From NCBI RefSeq assembly GCF_000745475.1, contig NZ_JQJJ01000004.1, forward strand, positions 1 to 58,846: DNA of 58,846 nucleotides, given 5' to 3'. A model generated the notes under the pieces. It was not told the DNA's origin. It saw only the letters and a program-made list of their open reading frames with translations, and searched no databases. A program made the translations under genes and the position numbers. This DNA comes from Allobosea sp. UNC402CLCol. GTDB taxonomy: Bacteria; Pseudomonadota; Alphaproteobacteria; Rhizobiales; Beijerinckiaceae. Shown piece after piece: positions 7,970 to 17,167 of the stretch (positions are counted from its first letter, which is position 1; every line of letters begins with the position of its first letter).

Positions 7970-8542
7970 CATGTCGCGCCCCTGTTCCTCGCGGCGAGCC
8001 TCCTGCTCGGCGGCTGCGCCGACCAGTACGGCGCCGGCATCGCCGAATTGCCGGCATCGGCCGGCTGGCACCGTCTGCCGATCGGCTCCTGGGTGCTGAA
8101 TGACAGGCTCGAAGCCCGCGCGATGGTGTTCTGCCCGCGCGACGCCTGCCCCCGCCAGGGCTTTGCCGCCGTCATTTCCTTCGAGGGCGCCGAGGCCCGC
8201 CGCATGGAGCAGGCGCTCTCGGAAAATCCGGCCGAACTCGCCCGCTCCTTCGCGCGGCTCAAGGCGGAGAAGGCGGCTGCCAAGGCAGCCGAACAGCGCA
8301 AATCCGGCAAGAAGCCTCAAAAGCCGGCACCGGAACGCAGCGTGACCGACTATGCGCGTTTCGATACCCCCGAGGCCAAGGGCGTCCTCGTCACGATCCG
8401 CGCCAAGGATGCGCCCTCCCGGCAAGGCGTCACGGCAATCCTCTACGCCCGCGAGAACGACCGCCTCGTCGTCGCGCTCGCGGTCAGCGACGAGGCCGAG
8501 GCGGCCAAGCGCGAGGCGCAAGCCGCCTGGCGCAGCCGCTGA
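7955..8542 (+). CDS. putative lipoprotein, function unknown
   Basis: A 195-residue product whose N-terminus is a lipoprotein signal: MRSR, a hydrophobic run, then the lipobox LGGC with Cys21 as the lipidated residue. The mature part is mixed, with a Lys/Ala-rich charged stretch (about 105-130) between two globular halves and a Cys pair (FCPRDAC). I do not recognise the family. The start is uncertain: a GTG at 7910 overlapping the purC stop would add 15 residues, but the ATG at 7955 gives a textbook signal peptide. It lies between purC and purS on the same strand. Confidence 0.75.
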   Translation: MRSRFHVAPLFLAASLLLGGCADQYGAGIAELPASAGWHRLPIGSWVLNDRLEARAMVFCPRDACPRQGFAAVISFEGAEARRMEQALSENPAELARSFARLKAEKAAAKAAEQRKSGKKPQKPAPERSVTDYARFDTPEAKGVLVTIRAKDAPSRQGVTAILYARENDRLVVALAVSDEAEAAKREAQAAWRSR

Positions 8543-8602
8543 TTCACGTGAAACCGCCGGAAACGGCTGAGCCCGCCCCGATTCGCACAGAACCAGCAAG
8601 CT

Positions 8603-8651
8603 GAGCATGCCCTGATCGCAAAAGTGGTTTCCACTTTTGCGGAACATGCTC
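8603..8651. repeat. Palindromic element, dispersed repeat family B
   Basis: A perfect inner palindrome with arms CGCAAAAGTGG (8617-8627) and CCACTTTTGCG (8631-8641) and loop TTT, flanked by outer arms GAGCATG (8603-8609) and CATGCTC (8645-8651). It sits 38 bases before purS. The copy at 54021-54066 has the same core and loop with different outer arms. Confidence 0.8.
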
Positions 8652-8688
8652 TAAGGCACCCGCAAACAGCCCGCGCTCGGAGAATGCC

Positions 8689-8931
8689 ATGAAAGCCCGC
8701 GTCACCGTCACCCTGAAGACCGGCGTGCTCGATCCGCAGGGCAAGGCGATCGAGGGCGCGCTGAAGTCGCTCGGCATCGACGGCGTCGGTTCGGTGCGTC
8801 AGGGCAAGGTCTTTGACATCGAGCTTGCGACCGCAGACAAGGCCGCCGCCGAGGCGGCACTCAAGGCCGCCTGCGAAAAGCTCCTCGCCAACACCGTGAT
8901 CGAGAACTACCGCGTCGAGATCGGAGCCTGA
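8689..8931 (+). CDS. purS: phosphoribosylformylglycinamidine synthase subunit PurS
   Basis: An 80-residue protein, the small structural subunit that bridges PurQ and PurL in the three-part FGAM synthetase. The MKARVTVTLKTGVLDPQGKAIEGAL start and the VENYRVEIG-type end fit the family. It is three bases upstream of purQ, so the two are surely co-translated. The purL gene is not in the window. Confidence 0.96.
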   Translation: MKARVTVTLKTGVLDPQGKAIEGALKSLGIDGVGSVRQGKVFDIELATADKAAAEAALKAACEKLLANTVIENYRVEIGA

Positions 8932-8934
8932 CCG

Positions 8935-9627
8935 ATGAAAGCCGCCGTCATCACCTTTCCGGGCTCCAACCGTGACGGCGACGTCGCCAAGGCGCTGAAG
9001 CAGGCCGGTGCCACCGTCAGCCATGTCTGGCATGCCGATACCGAACTGCCTGGTGGGACCGATCTCGTCGTGCTGCCGGGCGGCTTCTCCTATGGCGACT
9101 ATCTGCGCACCGGCGCCATCGCCGGCCGCGCCCATATCATGGACGCCACCCGCGCCCATGCCGCGCGCGGCGGCTATGTGCTGGGCATCTGCAACGGCTT
9201 CCAGATCGCCTGCGAGGCGGGGCTGCTGCCCGGTATCCTCGTGCGCAACGCCCATCTGAAATTCGTCTGCAAGCGCCAGCACCTCACGGTCGAGCGCAAC
9301 GACACGCCCTATACAAGCGCCTATGCCAAGGGTCAGGCCATCGACGTCTGCATCGCCCATGGCGAGGGCAACTACATCGCCGATCCCGAGACACTGGCCC
9401 GCCTCGAAGGCGAGGGCCTCATTGCCTTCCGCTATGCCGATGCGCAGGGCAAGGTCACGGCCGAGGCGAACCCGAACGGCTCGCTCAACAACATCGCCGG
9501 CATCTATTCGCAGGGCTTCAACGTGCTCGGCCTGATGCCGCACCCGGAAAACCTGATCGATTCGCTGGTCGGCGGCACCGATGGGCGCGGCCTGTTCGAG
9601 AGCCTCGTCGCGGCCAAGGCCGCCTGA
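8935..9627 (+). CDS. purQ: phosphoribosylformylglycinamidine synthase subunit PurQ
   Basis: A 230-residue class I glutamine amidotransferase that supplies ammonia to the FGAM synthetase complex. The nucleophile Cys86 sits in GICNGFQ, and the partner His in GLMPHPEN is near residue 203. It starts three bases after the purS stop. A repeat element at 9641-9739 follows the stop and separates it from the convergent ccmG. Confidence 0.97.
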   Translation: MKAAVITFPGSNRDGDVAKALKQAGATVSHVWHADTELPGGTDLVVLPGGFSYGDYLRTGAIAGRAHIMDATRAHAARGGYVLGICNGFQIACEAGLLPGILVRNAHLKFVCKRQHLTVERNDTPYTSAYAKGQAIDVCIAHGEGNYIADPETLARLEGEGLIAFRYADAQGKVTAEANPNGSLNNIAGIYSQGFNVLGLMPHPENLIDSLVGGTDGRGLFESLVAAKAA

Positions 9628-9640
9628 AACCAGCGCCACA

Positions 9641-9739
9641 AGCCGTCATTCTCGGGCGAAGCGAAGCGCAGACCCGAGAATCTCACGACAAGAAGGCGCC
9701 GGTTGAAGAGATGCTCGGTCAAGCCCGAGCATGACGGCT
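9641..9739. repeat. Compound palindromic element, dispersed repeat family A
   Basis: The outer arms AGCCGTCAT (9641-9649) and ATGACGGCT (9731-9739) are perfect inverted repeats. Inside are two smaller palindromes: one near 9650-9680 (TTCTCGGG/CCCGAGAA) and one near 9711-9732 (ATGCTCGG/CCGAGCAT). It fills the space between the convergent genes purQ and ccmG and may act as a two-way terminator or mRNA-end structure. Confidence 0.75.
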
Positions 9740-9744
9740 GTTCG

Positions 9745-10374
9745 TCAGCTTCCTTTCAGCGCGCGCTGGAGCAGCCTCGCCGCCGCCGCCTGATCCAGCG
9801 GGCCGACATGCTTGTCGAGGATGCGCCCGTCCGGACCGATCAGGAAAGTCTCCGGCACGCCGTAGACGCCCCATTCGATCGCGGCGCGGCCGCCCTTGTC
9901 GGCGCCCACCGCCGAAAAAGGGTTGCCGAGCGCGCCGAGGAAGCGGCGGGCATTCTCGGCCTCGTCCTTGTAGTTCATCCCGACCAGCGCGACCTTGCCC
10001 TGCTTCACCGCATCCGTCTGCGACAGGCCGACGAGCACGGGATGCTCGACCTTGCAGGGCGCGCACCAGCTCGCGAAGACGTTGACCAGCGTCGCCCGGC
10101 CCTGGCCCAGATCGGCATTGCCGAAAGCCGGGACCGGCTGGCCGCCCCGCGCCAGACCCTCGACCGGCGTCAGCGCGATCGCCGGCGCGGTCTTGCCGAT
10201 CAGTGCCGAGGGCACGCGGCTCGCATCGCCGGAGAACAGCCCGATCCCGAAGACGATGGCGAGGCCGCCGAACAGGATCAGCGGCACCAGGAACAGGAGC
10301 GGCGAACGGCGGCGCGGCGCGGCCTCGCCTTCCATCGTCGTCTTCGCCTGCTGTTCGGTGCCCGCCGAACTCAT
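9745..10374 (-). CDS. ccmG: thiol:disulfide interchange protein DsbE/CcmG
   Basis: A 209-residue membrane-tethered thioredoxin that reduces apocytochrome c before haem attachment in the periplasm. One membrane segment lies at about 25-46. The redox centre is WCAPC with Cys104 and Cys107, and the cis-proline region is YGVPETFLI. It overlaps ccmD by 4 bases (ATGA), the last gene of the ccmCDG run. ccmE, ccmF and ccmH are not in this window. Confidence 0.93.
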   Translation of the reverse strand: MSSAGTEQQAKTTMEGEAAPRRRSPLLFLVPLILFGGLAIVFGIGLFSGDASRVPSALIGKTAPAIALTPVEGLARGGQPVPAFGNADLGQGRATLVNVFASWCAPCKVEHPVLVGLSQTDAVKQGKVALVGMNYKDEAENARRFLGALGNPFSAVGADKGGRAAIEWGVYGVPETFLIGPDGRILDKHVGPLDQAAAARLLQRALKGS

Positions 10375-10559
10375 GCCGCCTCTCCACCCTGGCGGCGGCG
10401 CCCGGCGCCGCGCTGCTCCAGCGCGGCGAGAGCCCGCTTCTGCGCACGGTGATCGCGGATGATCGAGAGCGTCAGCCCGGTGAGGACGACGGCGACCGCC
10501 GCATAGGCGGCGAGGATGAAGCCGGCATGCGGCCCGAGGCTCGTGGCCAGCGCGGTCAT
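10371..10559 (-). CDS. ccmD: haem exporter protein CcmD
   Basis: A 62-residue protein with one membrane helix (about 12-34) followed by a basic cytoplasmic tail. It corresponds to the small subunit that stabilises the CcmABC complex and its release of haem-loaded CcmE. It overlaps ccmC by 4 bases and ccmG by 4 bases (ATGA at each junction). Identity rests on size, topology and position rather than on strong sequence motifs. Confidence 0.85.
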   Translation of the reverse strand: MTALATSLGPHAGFILAAYAAVAVVLTGLTLSIIRDHRAQKRALAALEQRGAGRRRQGGEAA

Positions 10560-11317
10560 GCCGGCGCTCCCTGCGCCGACAGCCGGTCGAGCCGCTCGGC
10601 CTCGAGGATCGTCAGGGTCCGCACGCGCCGGCGCATGATCTCGGCGCGCATCGCCAGCATGTGCAGCGTCAGCGCGAAGAGCGTGAAACCCAAGGCCAGG
10701 ATCAGCAGCGGCCAGAGCATGGAGCCATCGATGGTCGAGCCGCCCATGCGGAAGACCGAGGCCGGCTGGTGCAGCGTGTTCCACCAGTCGACCGAGAACT
10801 TGATGATCGGCACGTTGACGAAGCCGATCAGCGTCAGGATCGCGACCGCCCGCCCCGCCCGCGAGGGATCGTCGAGCACGCGCCAGAGCGCGATGATCCC
10901 GAGATAGACCAGGAACAGGATCAGGACCGAGGTCAGCCGGGCATCCCAGACCCAGTAGGTGCCCCACATCGGCTTGCCCCAGAGCGCCCCGGTGACCAGG
11001 CAAACCAGCGCGAAGCAGGCGCCGATCGGCGCCGCCGCCTTCTGCGCGACATCGGCGAGCGGGTGGCGCCAGACCAGCGTGCCCAGCGCCGAGACAGCCA
11101 TCATCGCGTAGAACATCATGGCGAGCCAGGCCGCCGGCACATGCACGAACATGATGCGGATGGTCTCGCCCTGCTGGTAATCGGGCGGCGCCACGAACCA
11201 GGCGAGATAAAAGCCGACGACCAGCAGCAGCGCCGACACGCCCGCGAGCCACGGCAGGAGCGCGGAAGACAAGCGCATGAAGCGCGTCGGGTTGGCGAGG
11301 TCGATCAGGCTGGCCAT
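10556..11317 (-). CDS. ccmC: haem exporter protein CcmC
   Basis: A 253-residue protein with six membrane helices that carries haem to CcmE. The haem-handling block WGTYWVWDARLTS is intact, with a conserved His in FVHVPAAW before it and another in LHMLAMRAE after it. The start is taken at MASLIDLANPTRF (11317). An ATG at 11338 would add 7 residues, and the frame stays open to 11428. It is followed by ccmD without a gap. Upstream, 11318-11611 (294 bases) contains no gene. Confidence 0.93.
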   Translation of the reverse strand: MASLIDLANPTRFMRLSSALLPWLAGVSALLLVVGFYLAWFVAPPDYQQGETIRIMFVHVPAAWLAMMFYAMMAVSALGTLVWRHPLADVAQKAAAPIGACFALVCLVTGALWGKPMWGTYWVWDARLTSVLILFLVYLGIIALWRVLDDPSRAGRAVAILTLIGFVNVPIIKFSVDWWNTLHQPASVFRMGGSTIDGSMLWPLLILALGFTLFALTLHMLAMRAEIMRRRVRTLTILEAERLDRLSAQGAPA

Positions 11318-11611
11318 GTCATCTGCAAACGGTGCCATCGGGCACGGGCGCCGCAGCAATAGCAATCCCGGCCCCGTCACGGCAATGCGCCGCAGCCTCG
11401 CTGCGACATCACGAAGCTGCTGGCGCACGAATCAGGCAGTCCCGAGGCAAGCCCTTCGAAGGCTTGATCTTTTCCGATTTTGGCTCGAGAGGCGCCGTTG
11501 CGTCAACCGCGTGCCCTACGGTATCACATTGAATATATTACAGATTCAGAACTCTCCGCTTGCGGGGAGAGCGCTCGCATTCTACCGTCGGGAACCGATG
11601 GGGGGACCACC

Positions 11612-11848
11612 ATGGAAATGCGTTTGTCCGACGCGGTCCAGCGCGAGGTCGAGCTTGCGATTCGCTCGAAAGCGAGCCAGTCGCTCGTCGTAGACGTCTA
11701 CGCGACGGCCGAGGAAATCCAGCGCGAGCACGATGTCGGCGGCATCGGCCTCGATGCCATCGCCGACACGGTCGCGCGGCTTGCGGCGCAATGCGGCTGC
11801 GCCGTGGAGCTCGACCACCACGGCCGCGGCGCCGCTCACTCCGGCTGA
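11612..11848 (+). CDS. small conserved-looking protein, function unknown
   Basis: A 78-residue acidic protein with no membrane segment and no recognised domain. It starts MEMRLSDAVQREVELAI, is helical in pattern, and has a CGCAVELDHH end that could bind metal. A purine-rich GGGGGGACC precedes the ATG. It lies between ccmB and ccmC on the opposite strand, and its last 13 bases overlap the 3' end of ccmB. The short AT-rich pocket at 11521-11550 could hold its promoter. It looks like a real gene from its codon pattern, but the function is not known. Confidence 0.6.
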   Translation: MEMRLSDAVQREVELAIRSKASQSLVVDVYATAEEIQREHDVGGIGLDAIADTVARLAAQCGCAVELDHHGRGAAHSG

Positions 11849-12504
11849 CGCAGCGCGGCTGCCGCCGCCAGCGTGCCGACCACGATCGCCGCCAGCGACA
11901 GCGCGACCAGGATCAGGAACGGCGTGCGGAACGGCACCGTTCCGCCGAGCGCCGCATTCGCGGCCGAGACCCCGAAGATCAGCACGGGGATCGTCAGCGG
12001 CGCCACCAGCACCGGCACGATCAGCCCGCCGCGCCTGAGGCTCGCCGCCAGCGCCGCACCGGCCGCGCCGATGAAGCTGAGCGCCGGCGTGCCGACCAGT
12101 AGCGTGGCGAAGAGCGGCAGCACCGCCTCGCCCGGCAGCGCGACGAGGAGCCCGAGCAGCGGCGAGACGAGCGCCAGCGGCAGGCCCGTGGTCAGCCAAT
12201 GCGCCAGCCCCTTGGCCAGAACCGCCCCTTCCAGCGGCAGCGATGAAGCCCGCATCAGCTCGAGCGAGCCGTCCTCCTCGTCGCTCTGGAACAGCCGGTC
12301 GAGCCCGATCAGCACGGAAAGCAGCGCCCCGAGCCACAGGATCGCCGGGCCGATCCGCGACAGCAGGTTGAGGTCCGGCCCGAGCGCGAAGGGAACCAGC
12401 ACGACAAGCGTCAGGAAGAAGACGAGCGCGAGTTCGCCGCCGCCGCCGGCACGCGCCGCCAGCGCCAGATCGCGTTTCAGGATGGCGATGAAGGCGCGTC
12501 TCAC
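11836..12504 (-). CDS. ccmB: haem exporter protein CcmB
   Basis: A 222-residue permease with six membrane helices that works with CcmA and CcmC in cytochrome c maturation. The DEEDGSLELMRASSLPLEG block near residue 70 is typical. The start is a GTG at 12504 overlapping the ccmA stop (GTGA), which gives translational coupling. The frame extends further upstream but only into the ccmA gene. Confidence 0.93.
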   Translation of the reverse strand: MRRAFIAILKRDLALAARAGGGGELALVFFLTLVVLVPFALGPDLNLLSRIGPAILWLGALLSVLIGLDRLFQSDEEDGSLELMRASSLPLEGAVLAKGLAHWLTTGLPLALVSPLLGLLVALPGEAVLPLFATLLVGTPALSFIGAAGAALAASLRRGGLIVPVLVAPLTIPVLIFGVSAANAALGGTVPFRTPFLILVALSLAAIVVGTLAAAAALRQPE

Positions 12505-13121
12505 GGCCCGATCCTGAGTTCGCGCGCTTCGTCCAGCCCGAGCGGCCCATGCGTCGCGGCGAGAATCGCGCCGCCCATCAGCAGATGCGCGCGCATCAGC
12601 CCGGTGAGCATGGCCTGCGAGGCGGTATCGAGCGCCGCCATCGGCTCGTCGAGCAGCCAATAGGGGCGCCGCGACACCAGAAGCCGCGCCAGCGCCACCC
12701 GGCGCCGCTGGCCGGCGGAGAGGTAGCCGACCGGCAAGGTGGCGACATGGGCGAGCCCGACGGCCTCCAGCGCCGCCTCGGGCGACGCCGCCGGACTGCC
12801 GAGCAGATCCTGCGCGAAGGCGAGATTCTCCCGCGCCGTCAGCGCCGTCTTCAGCCCGTCGCGATGGCCGACGAGGTGGCTGAGCTCGGGAAGTTCCGCC
12901 TCATCCGCCCCCTCGATGCGGATGCTGCCGCCATCAGGCCGCAACCGTCCGCACAGCATGGCGATGAGGCTCGACTTACCGGCGCCGTTGCGGCCGGTCA
13001 GCGCCAGCGCCTCGCCATTGCCGAGCGACAGGCTCACGCCATCGAAAATCAGCCTGCCGCCGCGGCGACAGGCGAGATTCTCGACGCGGAGGCGCGAATC
13101 CTGGAACGGAGTTTGCGTCAA
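12501..13121 (-). CDS. ccmA: cytochrome c biogenesis ATP-binding protein CcmA
   Basis: A 206-residue ABC ATPase with Walker A GRNGAGKS at about 43-50, signature YLSAGQRRR and Walker B YWLLDEP. It pairs with CcmB to free haem-loaded CcmE. The start is uncertain. The TTG at 13121 (MTQTPFQDSRLRVENL) gives the usual size, and a GTG at 13151 would add 10 residues. No ATG is in frame near the expected position. A 14-codon ORF starting at ATG 13162 ends in a TGA that overlaps the TTG. Confidence 0.88.
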   Translation of the reverse strand: MTQTPFQDSRLRVENLACRRGGRLIFDGVSLSLGNGEALALTGRNGAGKSSLIAMLCGRLRPDGGSIRIEGADEAELPELSHLVGHRDGLKTALTARENLAFAQDLLGSPAASPEAALEAVGLAHVATLPVGYLSAGQRRRVALARLLVSRRPYWLLDEPMAALDTASQAMLTGLMRAHLLMGGAILAATHGPLGLDEARELRIGP

Positions 13122-13356
13122 GGCAGCAATGCCGCCGATGCATTCGACCACATTTCGTTCATGTAGCGCGCTTCTTGGAATTGCTCTATAGAACCCGCGG
13201 CTACGCCGCACGCCGATCCGGCGCGGGGCCCGGGCACTCCCGGGGCGGCGCGCGCGCCACGCGCATTAGGCCTTCGAACGGCAGCGTCCGCAAGGGCAGA
13301 AACCCTTGGAGACTTGCCGGTCGCGACCGCAACCCCTTGATCAGGATATTGCCCGC

Positions 13357-16056
13357 ATGGCTTCGCTCGATTCATTCAAGGCCCGCAAGACACTCGATGT
13401 CGGCGGCAAGAGCTACACCTATTATTCCCTGCCCGACGCCGAGAAGAACGGCCTGCCCGGCATCTCGAAGCTGCCCTTCTCGATGAAGGTGCTGCTCGAG
13501 AACCTGCTGCGCAACGAGGACGGCCGCTCGGTGACGAAGGCCGATATCGAGAACTTCGTCGGCTGGCTCGACGACAAGGGCAAGGCCGGCAAGGAGATCG
13601 GCTTCCGCCCGGCCCGCGTGCTGATGCAGGACTTCACCGGCGTGCCGGCGGTGGTCGACCTCGCCGCGATGCGCGACGGCGTCAAGGCGCTCGGTGGCGA
13701 CGCCCAGAAGATCAACCCGCTCGTTCCCGTCGATCTCGTCATCGACCACTCGGTGATCGTCGACGAGTTCGGCACGCCCAAGGCGCTCGCCCAGAACGTC
13801 GAGCTCGAATACGAGCGCAATGCGGAGCGCTACAAGTTCCTCAAATGGGGCCAGGGCGCCTTCGACAATTTCCGCGTCGTCCCGCCCGGCACCGGCATCT
13901 GCCACCAGGTCAATCTCGAATACCTCGCCCAGACCGTCTGGACCCGTAGCGAGACCATCGACGGCACCGAGGTCGAGGTCGCCTATCCCGACACCGTCGT
14001 CGGCACCGATTCGCACACCACCATGGTCAACGGCCTCGCCGTTCTCGGCTGGGGTGTCGGCGGCATCGAGGCGGAGGCCGCCATGCTCGGCCAGCCGCAG
14101 TCGATGCTGCTGCCGGAGGTCATCGGCTTCAAGCTGACCGGCGCGCTCAAGGAAGGCATCACCGCGACCGACCTCGTGCTGACCGTCACCCAGATGCTGC
14201 GCAAGAAGGGCGTCGTCGGCAAATTCGTCGAGTTCTTCGGTCCCGGTCTCTACAACCTGACGCTGGCCGACCGCGCGACGATCGCGAACATGGGCCCGGA
14301 ATACGGCGCGACCTGCGGCTTCTTCCCGGTCGATGCCGAAACGCTGGACTATCTCACCACCACCGGCCGCAAGGCGGAGCGCATCGCGCTGGTCGATGCC
14401 TACAGCAAGGCTCAAGGGCTCTTCGCCACCCGCGAGACGGCCGATCCGGTCTTCACCGACACGCTGGAGCTCGATCTCTCGACAGTCCAGCCCTCGATGG
14501 CCGGCCCGAAGCGCCCCGAGGGCCGCGTCGACCTCTCCGCCGTCAAGGCCGGCTTCGCCGCCGCCATGGAGAGCGACTACAAGAAGGGCGGCGAGCTTTC
14601 GCGCCGCGTTGAGGTCGAGGGCGAGGATTTCGATCTCGGCCATGGCGACGTCGTCATCGCCGCCATCACCTCCTGCACCAACACCTCGAACCCCTCGGTG
14701 CTGATGGCGGCCGGCCTGCTCGCCCGCAATGCGGTCGCCAAGGGCCTCAAGGTCAAGCCCTGGGTGAAGACTTCGCTGGCGCCCGGCTCGCAGGTCGTCG
14801 CCGAATATCTGGCCAAGTCCGGCCTGCAGACCGACCTCGACAAGCTCGGCTTCAACCTGGTCGGCTTCGGCTGCACCACCTGCATCGGCAATTCCGGCCC
14901 GCTGCCGGCGCCGATCTCGAAGACGATCAACGACAAGGGCCTGATCGCGGGCGCCGTCATCTCCGGCAACCGCAACTTCGAAGGCCGCGTCTCGCCGGAC
15001 GTGCAGGCGAACTACCTGGCTTCGCCGCCGCTGGTCGTCGCCTATGCGCTGGCCGGCTCGGTCCAGATGGACCTGACCACGCAGCCGCTCGGCCAGGGCT
15101 CTGACGGCAAGGACGTCTATCTCAAGGACATCTGGCCCTCCAACAAGGAGATCCAGAGCTTCATCCAGCAGAACGTCACTCGCGCGATCTTCGAGGCGAA
15201 GTACGCCGACGTCTTCAAGGGCGACGCGCACTGGCAGGCGGTCGACGCCCCGCAGAGCGAGACCTATGCCTGGGACGACGATTCGACCTATGTGCAGAAC
15301 CCGCCCTATTTCCAGGGCATGCACCAGAAGCCGGACGCGATCGGCGACATCAAGGGCGCCCGCATCCTCGGCCTCTTCGGCGACAAGATCACCACCGACC
15401 ACATCTCCCCGGCCGGTTCGATCAAGGCGGCCTCCCCGGCCGGCGCCTATCTGACCGAGCATGGCGTCGCGGTCGCCGACTTCAACCAGTACGGCACGCG
15501 CCGCGGCAACCATGAGGTGATGATGCGGGGCACCTTCGCCAATATCCGCATCCGCAACCACATGCTCGGCCCGAACGGGCGCGAGGGCGGCTACACCATC
15601 CACTACCCGTCGAAGGAAGAGCTGCCGATCTACGACGCCGCGATGAAGTACAAGCAGGAGAAGGTGCCGCTGGTGATCTTCGCCGGCGTCGAATACGGCA
15701 ACGGCTCCTCGCGCGACTGGGCGGCGAAGGGCACCAACCTCCTCGGCGTCAAGGCGGTGATCGCCCAGAGCTTCGAGCGCATCCACCGCTCGAACCTGGT
15801 CGGCATGGGCGTCGTGCCCTTCACCCTGCAGGAGGGCACGAGCTGGGCCTCGCTCGACCTGAAGGGCGACGAGATGGTCACCATCCACGGGCTGGCCAAC
15901 GTCAAGCCGCGCCAGATGATGGAAGCCGAGATCACCTATGCCGACGGCACGGTGAAGAAGGTGCCGATCCTCTGCCGCATCGATACGCTGGACGAGATCG
16001 ACTACTTCAAGAACGCCGGCATCCTGCAATACGTGCTGCGCGGGCTCGCCGCGTAA
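13357..16056 (+). CDS. acnA: aconitate hydratase AcnA
   Basis: An 899-residue TCA-cycle enzyme that interconverts citrate and isocitrate. Ligands for the 4Fe-4S cluster are in place: Cys440 in [10 protein letters not shown], and Cys506 and Cys509 in [12 protein letters not shown]. The length matches the AcnA/IRP1 class rather than AcnB. The start is the ATG at 13357 ([13 protein letters not shown]), not the in-frame 13306. It is divergent from ccmA, with 235 bases between them and no gene in that space. Confidence 0.98.
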   Translation: MASLDSFKARKTLDVGGKSYTYYSLPDAEKNGLPGISKLPFSMKVLLENLLRNEDGRSVTKADIENFVGWLDDKGKAGKEIGFRPARVLMQDFTGVPAVVDLAAMRDGVKALGGDAQKINPLVPVDLVIDHSVIVDEFGTPKALAQNVELEYERNAERYKFLKWGQGAFDNFRVVPPGTGICHQVNLEYLAQTVWTRSETIDGTEVEVAYPDTVVGTDSHTTMVNGLAVLGWGVGGIEAEAAMLGQPQSMLLPEVIGFKLTGALKEGITATDLVLTVTQMLRKKGVVGKFVEFFGPGLYNLTLADRATIANMGPEYGATCGFFPVDAETLDYLTTTGRKAERIALVDAYSKAQGLFATRETADPVFTDTLELDLSTVQPSMAGPKRPEGRVDLSAVKAGFAAAMESDYKKGGELSRRVEVEGEDFDLGHGDVVIAAITSCTNTSNPSVLMAAGLLARNAVAKGLKVKPWVKTSLAPGSQVVAEYLAKSGLQTDLDKLGFNLVGFGCTTCIGNSGPLPAPISKTINDKGLIAGAVISGNRNFEGRVSPDVQANYLASPPLVVAYALAGSVQMDLTTQPLGQGSDGKDVYLKDIWPSNKEIQSFIQQNVTRAIFEAKYADVFKGDAHWQAVDAPQSETYAWDDDSTYVQNPPYFQGMHQKPDAIGDIKGARILGLFGDKITTDHISPAGSIKAASPAGAYLTEHGVAVADFNQYGTRRGNHEVMMRGTFANIRIRNHMLGPNGREGGYTIHYPSKEELPIYDAAMKYKQEKVPLVIFAGVEYGNGSSRDWAAKGTNLLGVKAVIAQSFERIHRSNLVGMGVVPFTLQEGTSWASLDLKGDEMVTIHGLANVKPRQMMEAEITYADGTVKKVPILCRIDTLDEIDYFKNAGILQYVLRGLAA

Positions 16057-16117
16057 GCATCCTGGCAGCGAAGGTCGTGTTTCCGGCACGGCCTTCGGTG
16101 ACCAAAACGTCACAACG

Positions 16118-16137
16118 CGGCCGGCGCAAGCCGGCCG
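16118..16137 (+). terminator. strong hairpin after acnA
   Basis: CGGCCGGC-GCAA-GCCGGCCG, a perfect 8-base stem with a stable GNRA tetraloop, 62 bases after the acnA stop. The bases after it (TGCTCGTATC) are not a clean T-run, so it may be a transcript-end stabiliser rather than an intrinsic terminator. Nothing else is seen between acnA and acpXL (16057-16290). Confidence 0.5.
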
Positions 16138-16290
16138 TGCTCGTATCGGGACCCATCCCAGTTGTCCTCGCGCCCGGCGCGGTGTAAGGGGGCCGGTCAG
16201 TCATCCTCGGCGGAGACTTGGGGCAGGCGCAGGGATCATCCCGCGCTCGGACGTCGTCCGCCGACATCCTTTCAAGACGGGAGCACCCGC

Positions 16291-16572
16291 ATGTCCGCCA
16301 CGTTCGAGACGGTCGCCGGCATCATTTCGGAAACCTGCGATATTCCGCGTGAGAAGATCACGCCGCAGAGCCATGCCATCGACGATCTCGGCATCGACTC
16401 GCTCGCCTTCCTCGACATCGCCTTCGCGATCGACAAGGCCTTCGGCATCAAGCTGCCGCTCGAGCAGTGGACGCAGGAGGTCAATGAGGGCAAGGCCCCG
16501 GCAGAGCAGTATTTCGTGCTCGAGAACCTCTGCAAGCGCATCGACGACCTCGTCGCCGCCAAGAAGGCGTAA
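16291..16572 (+). CDS. acpXL: acyl carrier protein AcpXL
   Basis: A 93-residue acyl carrier protein specialised for the very-long-chain hydroxy fatty acid (C26-C28) that Hyphomicrobiales attach to lipid A. The phosphopantetheine serine is Ser37 in GIDSLAF. It differs from housekeeping AcpP by its length, by the [10 protein letters not shown] opening and by its neighbours. GACGGGAG before the ATG is a good ribosome site. It leads the cluster acpXL-fabZ-fabF-fabF-fabG-(TA)-adh-lpxXL. Confidence 0.93.
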   Translation: MSATFETVAGIISETCDIPREKITPQSHAIDDLGIDSLAFLDIAFAIDKAFGIKLPLEQWTQEVNEGKAPAEQYFVLENLCKRIDDLVAAKKA

Positions 16573-16702
16573 CGCCTGCGCGGGGGCTGCCGGACTTGAG
16601 CCGGCGCCCCGCTCCCGATAGAGCATAGGCCGCTGAACGGATCAGACCGATCCGCACAGCGGCCGCGCGCCGTTCTGGCGTGCCCAGCTGGTCAAGGATC
16701 GC

Positions 16703-17167
16703 ATGCGCCTCGAATATTTCGACATGATCGACAGGGTCGTTTCCTTCGATCCGTCGCTGCAGCGCATCGTCACGCGCTCCACCGTCCCGGCAGCAAGCCC
16801 GGTCTTCGAGGGCCATTTCCCCGGCCACCCGCTCGTTCCTGGCGTGCTGCTGACCGAGACCATGGCCCAGGCCTCGGGCTATCTGCTGCTCGGCCTCAAC
16901 GGTCTCAGCCAGATGCCCTTCCTGATGACCGTGGACAAGGCGCGCTTCCGCAGCTTCGTCGAGCCCAACGCCGAGCTGGAAGCCAGCGCCGAGCTCGTGA
17001 TCGAGGGTTCCGGCTATGCCGCGACGAAGGCGAAGCTGACGAGCAACGGCAAGCCGATCTGCGATGCGGAGCTGCGCTTCCGCCTGATGCCCTTCCCCGC
17101 CGATATGCGCGCCCTCATGCAGAGCCGCATCGAAGCCATCGGCCTGAAGCCGGAGCCTGCTCCATGA
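16703..17167 (+). CDS. fabZXL: FabZ-type 3-hydroxyacyl-ACP dehydratase of the lipid A long-chain cluster
   Basis: A 154-residue hot-dog-fold dehydratase. Catalytic His38 lies in GHFPGHP and the catalytic Glu52 in LLTETMAQ, 14 residues later as in FabZ. It removes water from 3-hydroxyacyl-AcpXL during elongation. Its end overlaps the next ketosynthase by 4 bases (ATGA), so the two are translationally coupled. Confidence 0.92.
   Translation: MRLEYFDMIDRVVSFDPSLQRIVTRSTVPAASPVFEGHFPGHPLVPGVLLTETMAQASGYLLLGLNGLSQMPFLMTVDKARFRSFVEPNAELEASAELVIEGSGYAATKAKLTSNGKPICDAELRFRLMPFPADMRALMQSRIEAIGLKPEPAP

Noticed and set aside
13372..16113. 913-codon minus-strand frame opposite acnA
   Set aside because: Antisense shadow of aconitase. 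No recognisable domain and biased composition.
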